Positions 6,964 through 15,026 of a stretch of DNA of 44,251 bases are shown piece after piece (within the stretch, counting starts at the first letter, position 1; every line of letters starts with the position of its first letter). The DNA is from an uncultured Selenomonadales bacterium. GTDB taxonomy: Bacteria > Bacillota > Negativicutes > Acidaminococcales > Acidaminococcaceae. Both the position numbers and the translations under genes were made by a program. Below the pieces are notes generated by a model. The model was not told the origin of the DNA and ran no database searches. It saw nothing but the letters and a program-made list of their open reading frames with translations. The stretch lies in the NCBI GenBank assembly GCA_900315805.1, contig ONAN01000013.1, positions 1-44,251 of the forward strand, in the 5' to 3' direction.

Positions 6964-8604
6964 ATGATAAGGCATTCCCTGTACCGTTTTCTGGCGTCCC
7001 TGCTGGCCCTGGCCACCTTCCTGGTCCCGGCCGCCGCGCAGGCCAAACAGAAAACGTCCTTCATTTTCATCCCCCTGGATAACCGTCCTGTCTGCTACGA
7101 TTACCCGGTCCGGGTCATGGAAGCGGCAGGTTACAAGATCTATACACCGCCGGCCAAGTTCCTGGCCACCCGCACGGCCCCGGCCGATACGGAAAAGTTG
7201 TGGGACTGGCTGGAACACCGGGCGGAGAAGGTGGATGGCGCCGTCATCTCGACGGATGCCCTGATTTACGGCGGGCTGGTCGCCTCCCGGACGCACAACA
7301 TCCCGCTGGACGCGCTGCAGGCGCGCGTGACGCGGCTCAAGAACCTGAAAATGGACACGAACATCCGCTTCTACGGGTTCTCGACGCTCATGCGGACGCC
7401 CCGCGAAAGTTACGGCAATGTGGAACCGGCCTATTACAGTGATGTCGGGCCGGCCATCTTCAAATATTCGCAGCTGGCGGACAAATCCGATGTCCACGCC
7501 GAATCCCTGCTCGAGGACTTCGAATCGGGCACGCTGGAACGCAACATGGCCAAGAGCCATCTGAAGGACTGGCTGGACCGGCGCGGCAAAAACATGGAGA
7601 TCAACCGTGAACTGGCCATGCTCGCCCGCATGGGCCGCTTCGATTATTTTGCCGTGGGCAAGGACGACAACGCTCCCTACTCGCACACCCATATGGAGGC
7701 GCGCCATCTGTCCCTGAGCAATGCCGATGTATCGGCATCGGAATTCCAGATCCTGCCGGGTGTGGACCAGCTGGGCCTGCTCCTGCTCACCCGCGCCGCC
7801 AATGAACAGATTGGCCGCGTGCCGAAAGTGTACCAGATGTACGTGGAAGGCGTCGGGCCCAAAACGATTCCGCAGTATTCGGACCTGCCCCTGGGCACGT
7901 CCATTCCTGAACAGATCCTCGCCGCCGGCGGTTCCCTCGTGAACGACCCGGCCCAGGCGGATGTCGTGCTGGCCATCAACACGCCGGCTGACGGCATCAC
8001 CCGCGACTCGACGGACCTGTCCAACCAGTATTTTGCTTCGCCGTCCAATAAACGGTATATCACGAACCTGGGCCACATGCTGGACCAGGGCCGCAACATT
8101 TCCCTGGCCGACGTCGCCTTCTCCAACGGCGGGGACAACGGCTTTATGAACGAAATGTCCCTGCGCGGCTTCACGGAACGCCTGAGCGCCTACAACGGCT
8201 GGAACACGGCGGACAACGCCATCGGTTTCGCCATCGCCCAGGGCATGCTCGCCGAAACCACGCCGAAGGAAAAACAGCTGGCGCTCATGCGGGAACGCAT
8301 CCTGGACGACTGGTACTACCAGTCCAACGCGCGCCGCATCATTTCCACGGATTTGGAAAAGAAGAAGGCAAACGCCCTCAAATACAACCTGGGCGCCCAT
8401 CGTCCGGAAATCCGGAAAACCGCCCAGCAGGATATGGAACGGCTTTCCAAGAACTATGCCATTACGGTCGGAACGACCTTCCAGGTCGATTTCCCGTGGG
8501 ACCGTCTGTTCGAGGTCAGCATCGAAAACCTCAAGACCAGCCGGAGTCTGCGCAATGCCGCTTCCCTGCGGCTGCTTCCGGATGTCCCTGTATTTAAGGA
8601 ATAA
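6964..8604 (+). CDS. Secreted DUF4127 family protein
   Basis: The 546-residue protein begins with a signal peptide (about 1-25, ending AAAQA) and enters the DUF4127 domain directly: FIPLDNRPVCYDYPVRV, then DGAVISTDALIYGGLVASR near 90-110, and a central RMGRFDYFAVGKDDNAPYSHTHMEARHL. These strings are typical of DUF4127, whose biochemical role is unknown. The conserved Asp, Asn, His and Arg suggest an enzyme, acting outside the cytoplasm given the signal. The small membrane protein gene follows after 11 bases and is probably co-translated. The start ATG 6964 lies a few bases after AAGAAGAGGAC. Confidence 0.88.
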   Translation: MIRHSLYRFLASLLALATFLVPAAAQAKQKTSFIFIPLDNRPVCYDYPVRVMEAAGYKIYTPPAKFLATRTAPADTEKLWDWLEHRAEKVDGAVISTDALIYGGLVASRTHNIPLDALQARVTRLKNLKMDTNIRFYGFSTLMRTPRESYGNVEPAYYSDVGPAIFKYSQLADKSDVHAESLLEDFESGTLERNMAKSHLKDWLDRRGKNMEINRELAMLARMGRFDYFAVGKDDNAPYSHTHMEARHLSLSNADVSASEFQILPGVDQLGLLLLTRAANEQIGRVPKVYQMYVEGVGPKTIPQYSDLPLGTSIPEQILAAGGSLVNDPAQADVVLAINTPADGITRDSTDLSNQYFASPSNKRYITNLGHMLDQGRNISLADVAFSNGGDNGFMNEMSLRGFTERLSAYNGWNTADNAIGFAIAQGMLAETTPKEKQLALMRERILDDWYYQSNARRIISTDLEKKKANALKYNLGAHRPEIRKTAQQDMERLSKNYAITVGTTFQVDFPWDRLFEVSIENLKTSRSLRNAASLRLLPDVPVFKE

Positions 8605-8615
8605 GGAGTGACATC

Positions 8616-8840
8616 ATGCAGGAATCCTATTTCAGCTCTTTGTTGGAAACCGGGCCTTTCGGCATCAGTTATTTCAACTGGATCTTATCCCTGTCGCTGG
8701 CTTACTTTGTGCATAACGACGCCCGCAACCACAATGTGCCGCACGCCGCCTGGTGGTCCCTGGGCACGTTCCTTGCGTGGATCATCTTCCTGCCGCTCTA
8801 CCTGTTCAGCCATGTGCGCGGCCGGAAAGAAAAGGAATAA
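8616..8840 (+). CDS. Small two-helix membrane protein
   Basis: A 74-residue protein with two hydrophobic segments (about 15-31 and 47-65) separated by a polar, His/Asn-rich loop (HNDARNHNVPHA), and a basic RGRKEKE tail. The positive tail suggests a cytosolic C-terminus. The start ATG 8616 follows AAGGAGTG with good spacing. It sits 11 bases after the DUF4127 gene and shares its terminator, so the two probably work together. Family not recognised; it resembles general small PLDc_N-like or short integral membrane proteins only in layout. Confidence 0.75.
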   Translation: MQESYFSSLLETGPFGISYFNWILSLSLAYFVHNDARNHNVPHAAWWSLGTFLAWIIFLPLYLFSHVRGRKEKE

Positions 8841-8860
8841 ACGGAAAACGACAAAAAAGG

Positions 8861-8900
8861 AAGGCTCCATTCCCGTCCAGGACGGGAGTGGAGCCTTTTT
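8861..8900 (+). terminator. Rho-independent terminator of the DUF4127 operon
   Basis: GGCTCCATTCCCGTCC pairs with GGACGGGAGTGGAGCC (one wobble or mismatch), followed by TTTTT. The A-run on the left side gives T on the other strand, so it could also stop operon A coming from the right. Confidence 0.9.
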
Positions 8901-8942
8901 GCGTCCGGAAAATTCCACGACATCGTATCTTGCAGGCAGGCG

Positions 8943-10427
8943 TCACAGGCTCACGCCGTCTTTGAAGATGGCGATGCCCCGGAATCCGTTCTGCTCATTT
9001 TTGGAACGTTTGCCGCCGGCCGTTTCCAGCACCAGCTGCAGCAGGCGCTGTCCGGCCTGGTCCAGCGTTTCGCCTTCCGCCACGGTACCGGCGTTGAAAT
9101 CAATCCAGTTGGCTTTACGTTCCGCCAGTTCCGAGTTGGAGGCGATCTTCAGCGTCGGGACGGGCGTGCCGAAGGGCGTGCCGCGGCCCGTGGTGAACAG
9201 GATCAGCTGGGCGCCGGCAGCGGTCAGGGCCGTACTGGAAATCAGGTCGTTGCCCGGCCCGTAGAGCAGGGAAAGTCCCGGCGTGCGGACGCGGTCACCG
9301 TAGCCGAGCACATCGGACACCGGCGCCGTACCGCCCTTTTGTACGCAGCCGCAGCTCTTGTCCTCGAGGGTCGAAATGCCGCCGGCCTTGTTGCCGGGAC
9401 TGGGATTTTCGTACACCACCGTATGGTGGGACAGGAAATAGTCCTTGAAGCCGTTCAGCATGGCCGCCGCCTTCTGAAAGACTTCCGGCGACACGCAGCG
9501 GTCGAGCAGCATCGATTCGGCGCCGAACATTTCCGGCACTTCCGTCAGGATCGTGCTGCCTCCTTCGGCCAGGAGCAGGTCGCTGAAACGGCCGACCGCC
9601 GGGTTCGCCGTAATGCCCGAGAGGCCGTCGGAGCCGCCGCACTTGAGGCCCACGACGAGTTTCGAAGCCGGCAGGGGCTGGCGCCGTAATTGGCCGGCAA
9701 AGGCCACGCATTCCTGCAGCAGCTTCCGCCCGGCGGCAAATTCGTCTTCCACCTGCTGGCACGTCAGGAAGCGGATCCGTTCCGGGTCGTAGTCTCCCAG
9801 CTCTGCCGCGAACTGTTCGTGCGTCAGGTTCTCACAGCCGAGATGCAGGACCAGCACGGCGCCCGCATTGGGATGACGGGCCAGGGCGGCCAGCAGTTTG
9901 CGTGTCTGCGCGTGGTCGGCGCCGCTCTGGCTGCAGCCGTAGGGATGGGGGAAGGCGTAAAGGCCGTCCACCGTGGTTCCCTGGAGCAGGTCCTGGTTGT
10001 CTGCCGCCAGTTTGCGCGCCACATCGTTCACGCAGCCGACGGTGGGCAGGATCCAGACTTCGTTGCGGATGCCCGCCTGCCCGTCCTTGCGCAGAAAGCC
10101 CTGGAACGTTTCCGCCGGACGCGGCGCCAGGCGGCAGTCCACGGGATGATAGGCATAGGCCACTTCGCCCGACAGGTTCGTCTGCATATTGTGCGTGTGC
10201 ACGTGGGCCCCGGCGGGAATATCCGCCACGGCATGGCCGATGGCGACGCCGTACTTGCGGACATCCTCCCCTTTCGCGATGGGCCGCAGGGCGACCTTAT
10301 GGCCCCGCGGGATATCTTCGAGGACCGTCACGGTGCCATTCCCCGCCTTGACGGTCTCCCCCTTGCGGAGCTGCCGCAGGGCCACGGCCACGGAATCGTT
10401 CGGATGAATCTGAATTACGTCGTTCAT
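8943..10427 (-). CDS. uxaA: Altronate dehydratase
   Basis: Dehydrates D-altronate to 2-keto-3-deoxygluconate (KDG) in the galacturonate branch; an iron- or manganese-dependent cytosolic enzyme. The 494-residue product carries the N-terminal SAF domain (about 1-75, with the HTHNM metal-site motif near 80) and the large UxaA domain with VGCVNDVARKL, CGGSDGLSGITANPAVG and the C-terminal TTGRGTPFG region. The length equals the usual 490-500. The start ATG 10427 has GAGGAGC upstream. It is the last gene of operon A, 13 bases after uxaB, which makes altronate for it. Confidence 0.95.
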   Translation of the reverse strand: MNDVIQIHPNDSVAVALRQLRKGETVKAGNGTVTVLEDIPRGHKVALRPIAKGEDVRKYGVAIGHAVADIPAGAHVHTHNMQTNLSGEVAYAYHPVDCRLAPRPAETFQGFLRKDGQAGIRNEVWILPTVGCVNDVARKLAADNQDLLQGTTVDGLYAFPHPYGCSQSGADHAQTRKLLAALARHPNAGAVLVLHLGCENLTHEQFAAELGDYDPERIRFLTCQQVEDEFAAGRKLLQECVAFAGQLRRQPLPASKLVVGLKCGGSDGLSGITANPAVGRFSDLLLAEGGSTILTEVPEMFGAESMLLDRCVSPEVFQKAAAMLNGFKDYFLSHHTVVYENPSPGNKAGGISTLEDKSCGCVQKGGTAPVSDVLGYGDRVRTPGLSLLYGPGNDLISSTALTAAGAQLILFTTGRGTPFGTPVPTLKIASNSELAERKANWIDFNAGTVAEGETLDQAGQRLLQLVLETAGGKRSKNEQNGFRGIAIFKDGVSL

Positions 10428-10440
10428 AGGTCGGCTCCTC

Positions 10441-11937
10441 TCAGAGGCAGGACGCGAACGCCTTTTCCGCCCCGTCCGCGCGGATGAGCTTCAAATCGCG
10501 GACCACGGCTTCTTCCAGCCCGGCCGTGCGCGTCAGGTCTTCGCCCCACATTTTTTCGTTCGTCAGGACGGCATGAACCAACGCTTCCGGCGTATCCGCC
10601 CGGTGCGCGAAATAGAAATCCAGTACCCAGGCGTCGTCCTGTACCTTGTACTCGTTGCCCTTCGGGCGCCGGCAGATGAGCCCGTCGGCCTCGCGGCGCT
10701 GCACGTCGCAGCTGTAGAACGCGATATAGGCCGCCAGGGACATGGTCAGGCAGACCGGCAGCCTGCCCTCAGCCGCCACGTAATCTTTGAAGGACGGCAT
10801 GTTGCGGGCCCGCCACTTCGACGTCGAATTCAGGGAAATGCTCATCAGCTGATGGTCGACGAAGGGGTTGTTGAAGCGGTCCGCCACGGCAGCGGCGAAA
10901 TCCTGCAGGTCCTGCTTGTCCAACGGCAGGGTCGGAATGACTTCCTCATAGAGCATCTTGTTCATGAAGCCCTTGATGGTCTCATTGTGCATACAGTCCC
11001 GTACGATGTCCTGTCCCGCCAGGTAGGAACCCAGGACGAAGCCCGTGTGGGCACCGTTCAGGATGCGTACTTTGCGTTTCTTGTAGGGAGCGACATCGGG
11101 CACGACCTGGACGAACTTGTCCAGCCCGGCCTTGTGGAAGGGCAGGCGGTCGTTCAGCGAAGCGTCGCCTTCGATGATCCAGATGCCGAAGCATTCACCC
11201 ACGTCCTTCAGGGCGTCCGTGTAGCCGTTGGCCTGATCCATGGCGGCGCTTTCGGCCTCGTCCTTGACACCGCCGGGGACGATGCGGTCCACCAGGGTGC
11301 TGCAGAACGTGTTTTCTTCGTTCACGTATTTCTTAAAGGCCTCGCCCAGCTTCCAGTCATCGATGTGGTGATTGACGCACTTCAGCAGTTCTTTGCCGTT
11401 GTTGTCGATGAGCTCGCAGCTCAGGATGATGAGGCCCGGCAGACTCTTTTTAAAACGGGCGTACAGGGCCTGGGTCAGTTTGCCGGGGAAACTCAGGCAG
11501 GGCCGGTCTTCCAGCTTCATGGCCGGGTCGTAGGCGATGCCCGCTTCCGTCGTGTTGGACGTGATGATCTCCAGGTCCTTCCCGCAGGCGGCCTCGATGA
11601 AGGCGTCGTAGTCCCGGTAGGGATTGATGCAGCGGCTCACGGACGAGATGACCCGCTTTTCGTCCACTTTGCGGCCGTTTTCGCTGCCCCGCAGATACAG
11701 GGTGTACAGCCCGTCCTGGGCGTTGATGACATCGGTCTTGCGGCCCCGCGGCGTCGGCTGTACGATGACCGCCTTGCCATTCCAGTCCGCTTTCTCATTG
11801 GCCTGGTCCAGAAAGTCCTCCACAAAGGCGCGCAGGAAATTGCCTTCGCCGAACTGGAGCACCTTTTCCGGGGCCTCCTTCTTCAAATATCCCTTATAGC
11901 CGAGCTTTGCCAGCGTCTTGAAGCTTAACTGATCCAT
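10441..11937 (-). CDS. uxaB: Tagaturonate reductase (mannitol dehydrogenase family)
   Basis: Reduces D-tagaturonate to D-altronate with NADH. The 498-residue protein has the N-terminal dinucleotide-binding signature VLQFGEGNFLRAFVEDFLD and the C-terminal long-chain polyol dehydrogenase domain with KKRKVRILNGAHT, whose Lys-Asn-His set is catalytic in this family. The length matches UxaB (about 480-500). The start is ATG 11937, preceded by AAAGGA. The longer open frame upstream to 12036 runs through a hairpin and has no ribosome site. It lies between the zinc dehydrogenase and uxaA, and a terminator-like hairpin separates it from the dehydrogenase. Confidence 0.93.
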   Translation of the reverse strand: MDQLSFKTLAKLGYKGYLKKEAPEKVLQFGEGNFLRAFVEDFLDQANEKADWNGKAVIVQPTPRGRKTDVINAQDGLYTLYLRGSENGRKVDEKRVISSVSRCINPYRDYDAFIEAACGKDLEIITSNTTEAGIAYDPAMKLEDRPCLSFPGKLTQALYARFKKSLPGLIILSCELIDNNGKELLKCVNHHIDDWKLGEAFKKYVNEENTFCSTLVDRIVPGGVKDEAESAAMDQANGYTDALKDVGECFGIWIIEGDASLNDRLPFHKAGLDKFVQVVPDVAPYKKRKVRILNGAHTGFVLGSYLAGQDIVRDCMHNETIKGFMNKMLYEEVIPTLPLDKQDLQDFAAAVADRFNNPFVDHQLMSISLNSTSKWRARNMPSFKDYVAAEGRLPVCLTMSLAAYIAFYSCDVQRREADGLICRRPKGNEYKVQDDAWVLDFYFAHRADTPEALVHAVLTNEKMWGEDLTRTAGLEEAVVRDLKLIRADGAEKAFASCL

Positions 11938-11984
11938 CTCATTATCCTTTCCGACAGGCCGGTGTCCTGTCCTTCTTTTCAGCC

Positions 11985-12022
11985 AAAAAGCCTGCCGGCC
12001 GGATGATACCCTGCCGGCAGGC
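11985..12022 (-). terminator. Intra-operon terminator-like hairpin between the zinc dehydrogenase and uxaB
   Basis: On the minus strand GCCTGCCGGC pairs with the GCCGGCAGGC arm across a 12-base loop and is followed by TTTTT. This has the form of an intrinsic terminator inside the operon and should lower expression of uxaB-uxaA relative to upstream genes, or protect the upstream mRNA end. Confidence 0.65.
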
Positions 12023-12051
12023 GGAATGACGCACATACCAGTGTTGTTGAA

Positions 12052-13077
12052 TTACCGGCTGAAGTCGATGCGGACCTTCAGCATTTCGCCCGCATGGGCG
12101 GAGAAATCGGCGAATGCTTTGGGGGCTTCGCTGAAGCCGTATTCGTTCGTGACGACCTTGTCCAGGGGCACCGTGCCCGTCTTGACCAGGTCGATCAGTT
12201 CCAGGAAGTCCTTCTTCAGGGCGTTGCGGGAACCGCATACGTTCAGTTCCTTCTTCTGCAGGAGCGTGAAGTTGAAGTCCAGGTTCTTCTTGCCCACGCC
12301 GATGAGCACCATATGGCCGCCGAAGGCTGCCGCGTCGATGCAGTTCTGGAACGTGGAAGGCAGGCCCACGGCCTCGATGGTCACATCGAACCCGTTGCCG
12401 TTGGTGATTTCGTTGCAGGCCTTGGTGAAGGCTTCTTCGGAAGAGTTCAGGATGGTGCCCGCCACGCCGAAATACTTTTTGGCGTAATCCAGTTTCGGCT
12501 GGGCCACGTCGGCGATGTAGACCTCGCCGCCCTTGGCTTTGGCGGAAATGGCGGCCAGCACGCCGATGGTGCCGGCGCCGACGATCAGCACCTTGTCGCC
12601 CTTCTTGATGTGGGCGCGGGACACGCCGTGCCAGCTGATGCAGAACGGTTCGATGGCGCACAGCAGGTTGGCCGGCAGGCCTTTGCCGTCGTAAATGCGC
12701 TCGATGGGCATGGTGATGTATTCGCAGAAGGCGCCGTCACGCTGGCAGCCCATGGTCTCGTTGCTCGTGCAGGCATTGACGATGCCGCGCTGGCAGGAGT
12801 AGCAGTGGCCACAGTTGAAATAGGGGTTGCACGTTACGACCATGCCCGGTTTCAGGCCCTGGTCGTTGTCATCGATTTCCACGATTTCCGCGGAAAATTC
12901 ATGGCCCGGAATACGGGGATAATCGAAATAGGCGAAGGTGCCCCGGTAGGAACTCAGGTCACTGCCGCAGATGCCGCCGTACAGCACCTTCAGCAGGGCT
13001 TCGCCGGGTTTGCGGACCGGTTTCGGGATATCACGGAACGTGACTTTGCCGGGTTCTTCGATATAGATTGCTTTCAT
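12052..13077 (-). CDS. Zinc-dependent MDR dehydrogenase, LgoD/RspB-like
   Basis: The 341-residue medium-chain dehydrogenase binds two zincs: the catalytic site with Cys37 and His59-Glu60 (GHE motif), and the structural site Cys89/Cys92/Cys95/Cys103. The NAD-binding motif VGAGTIG lies near 165. It resembles threonine/sorbitol dehydrogenase relatives, including LgoD (L-galactonate to D-tagaturonate) and RspB (L-gulonate to D-fructuronate). Sitting upstream of uxaB-uxaA, which consume tagaturonate, an aldonate oxidation role is attractive: it would let the operon use L-galactonate without a uronate isomerase. Substrate is inference. The ribosome site GAGGAGG is unusually far (13 bases) from ATG 13077. 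Confidence 0.85.
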   Translation of the reverse strand: MKAIYIEEPGKVTFRDIPKPVRKPGEALLKVLYGGICGSDLSSYRGTFAYFDYPRIPGHEFSAEIVEIDDNDQGLKPGMVVTCNPYFNCGHCYSCQRGIVNACTSNETMGCQRDGAFCEYITMPIERIYDGKGLPANLLCAIEPFCISWHGVSRAHIKKGDKVLIVGAGTIGVLAAISAKAKGGEVYIADVAQPKLDYAKKYFGVAGTILNSSEEAFTKACNEITNGNGFDVTIEAVGLPSTFQNCIDAAAFGGHMVLIGVGKKNLDFNFTLLQKKELNVCGSRNALKKDFLELIDLVKTGTVPLDKVVTNEYGFSEAPKAFADFSAHAGEMLKVRIDFSR

Positions 13078-13105
13078 AATAGGGAACTTGCCTCCTCACA
13101 TTCTA

Positions 13106-14392
13106 TCAGTAAATCAGGTTGACCAGGAACAGCGTCAGGGGTTCGAAGTAGGTGATCAGGATCAGGTCGACCACCAGCATGATGTAGAACGGAATACCTT
13201 CCTTGATGAAGTCCGCCGTCGGGCACTTCGAAATGGAGCACGTGACGAACATCAGCGTACCCATCGGAGGCGACAGGGCGCCGATGGCATTGTTGAAGAT
13301 GTAGATCATGGCGAACTGGATTTCGTTGATGCCGTACTGTGCCGCAATGGGGGCCAGCAAAGGCACCAGGATGATCATGGAGGCATTGCCTTCGATGAAC
13401 ATGCCGACAATCAGCAGGAAGATGTTGACGGCAATGAGGAACACGAACTTGTTATCGATGGTCTGGAGCATCCATTCCGTCAGGGTCTGGGGCACGCGTT
13501 CGCGCGTGAGGATCCAGGAATAGACGGAAGCCGCGGACACGATCAGCATGATGGACGACGTGGAAGCGACCGTCTCTTTGAGGCTCGCCACCAGGTCCTT
13601 TGCCTTCATGTCACGGTACAGGAAACCCAGGAAGATGGCGTAGATGATGGCGACGGCACCGGCTTCCGTTGCCGTAAAGGCACCGACGCGGATACCGCCG
13701 ATGATGATGATCGGCAGGAGCAGCGGCAGGATGGCCGGCTTCAAGGCCTTCTTGACGCGTTCGCCCGTCAGTTTTTCCGTCGTCAGCTTGCCGTAATGGC
13801 GCTTTTTGGAAATGACGCCGACGAGGATCATCATGGAGATGCACAGCAGGCCGCCGACGCCGATGCCGGACACGAACAGCTTGCCGATGGAGACATTGGC
13901 GATACAGCCGTACAGGATCATCGCGATGCCGGGCGGAATCAGGGGCGTAATCATGGACGAAGCAGCCGTCACGACGCTCGAGAACGACAGGGAGAACCCT
14001 TTGCGCGTCATTTCGGGAATCAACATCTTCGCTTCCATGGCCGCGTCGGCCAGGTTGGAACCGGACAGGCCGCCCATGACCGTGGACAGCAGGACGTTGA
14101 CCTGTGCCAGGCCGCCGGGCAGGTGTGCCGTCACGACTTCACAGAAGTCCATGATGCGTTTCGTCACGCCCGTATAGTTCATGACGATGCCGGCGCATAC
14201 GAAGAACGGGATGGCCAGCAGGGAAATCTTTTCCGTGCCCAGGATCATCTGCTGGGCGAAAATGACGGAGTTGATGTCGGGGTTCAGCAAAAAGTAGACC
14301 AGGGAACCGCCGAGTACGGAAATGAACACAGGTACTTTTAAAAACAAAAGAACCAGCATGATCACAGAGGATAAAAGCAATACGTCACTCAC
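13106..14392 (-). CDS. dctM: TRAP transporter large permease (DctM), operon A
   Basis: The 428-residue DctM subunit has about 12 hydrophobic helices and is the ion-coupled transport channel of a tripartite ATP-independent periplasmic transporter. Family strings include GGLSGSNLADAAMEAKMLIPEM and PLIPPGIAMILYG, and the C-terminal APIAAQYGINEIQFAMIYIFNNAIGALSPPMGTLMF. The start GTG 14392 overlaps the end of dctQ by 8 bases, as is typical for coupled Q-M translation. Gap to the downstream dehydrogenase is 28 bases. The substrate is probably a hexuronate or aldonate, judging from the operon. Confidence 0.95.
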   Translation of the reverse strand: MSDVLLLSSVIMLVLLFLKVPVFISVLGGSLVYFLLNPDINSVIFAQQMILGTEKISLLAIPFFVCAGIVMNYTGVTKRIMDFCEVVTAHLPGGLAQVNVLLSTVMGGLSGSNLADAAMEAKMLIPEMTRKGFSLSFSSVVTAASSMITPLIPPGIAMILYGCIANVSIGKLFVSGIGVGGLLCISMMILVGVISKKRHYGKLTTEKLTGERVKKALKPAILPLLLPIIIIGGIRVGAFTATEAGAVAIIYAIFLGFLYRDMKAKDLVASLKETVASTSSIMLIVSAASVYSWILTRERVPQTLTEWMLQTIDNKFVFLIAVNIFLLIVGMFIEGNASMIILVPLLAPIAAQYGINEIQFAMIYIFNNAIGALSPPMGTLMFVTCSISKCPTADFIKEGIPFYIMLVVDLILITYFEPLTLFLVNLIY

Positions 14393-14894
14393 CGCTCGAT
14401 GCCGCCTCCTTTGCTTCGCTCTTCACGCCTTTGATGACGCTGTAGAAATAGCTGACGACCATATCGACGTAGGCCGGGATGGCGATCCCGTAAATCAGCC
14501 AGTAGGGAATCTTCATGATGCTCGTGGAACGGCCCGTGCGGAAGAACACCTCGACGAATCCGATGGTGTTGTACAGCAGGTAGCCGAGAACGACGACCAC
14601 GACGACCGAAATGAGGACCTGCACGATTTTCTGCAGGAAGCGCGGCAGCAGGTCGACGATCATCTCGATGGCCACATGGTTGCCCAGACGGAATGCGGCA
14701 CCGGCGGCCGCGAACACGATCCAGACCATGCAGGCCAGCTGTACTTCTTCCAGCCAGACGAACGGCTTCGATAAGAAGTAGCGCCAGATTACGCCCGCAA
14801 ATGTCAGCACAATCAGGATGGCCAGCACCACACCGGCGATGACCAGGTCCAGATTGCTGAGACAGCTTTTCAGGCTGAACTGATTTTCTTTCAT
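14385..14894 (-). CDS. dctQ: TRAP transporter small permease (DctQ), operon A
   Basis: A 169-residue protein with four membrane helices, the small TRAP subunit that joins the binding protein and DctM. Typical segments are KPFVWLEEVQLACMVWIVFAAAG and NHVAIEMIVDLLP. The start is ATG 14894, with GAGGAGC 9 bases upstream. The open frame extends upstream to 14966 but passes through the intercistronic hairpin and lacks a ribosome site. It ends 8 bases into dctM. Confidence 0.93.
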   Translation of the reverse strand: MKENQFSLKSCLSNLDLVIAGVVLAILIVLTFAGVIWRYFLSKPFVWLEEVQLACMVWIVFAAAGAAFRLGNHVAIEMIVDLLPRFLQKIVQVLISVVVVVVLGYLLYNTIGFVEVFFRTGRSTSIMKIPYWLIYGIAIPAYVDMVVSYFYSVIKGVKSEAKEAASSGE

Positions 14895-14940
14895 TTCTAA
14901 AAGCTCCTCTTGTTGGTTGTAACGGGATGTAAAGCGCAGG

Positions 14941-14972
14941 ATTGCGATGCCCGCGTCGGCGGGCACCGCAAT
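14941..14972 (-). repeat. Intercistronic stem-loop between dctP and dctQ, operon A
   Basis: ATTGCG.TGCCCGC and GCGGGCA.CGCAAT form a 14-base stem with a four-base loop. On the transcribed minus strand the one non-Watson-Crick position becomes a G-U pair. There is no T-run, so it is more likely an mRNA-stabilising or processing hairpin protecting the dctP message than a terminator. Operon B has hairpins at the same place. Confidence 0.7.
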
Positions 14973-15026
14973 GAGGATTCTTGCATAGAACTGTCCCTTA
15001 CGCTTCAGCAGCCGCGGGAAACCGGA

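Noticed and set aside
13088..14341. Plus-strand open frame of 417 codons opposite dctM
   Set aside because: Composition is Asp/His/Gln/Gly-rich without a hydrophobic pattern or motifs; the opposite strand encodes a clear TRAP permease.
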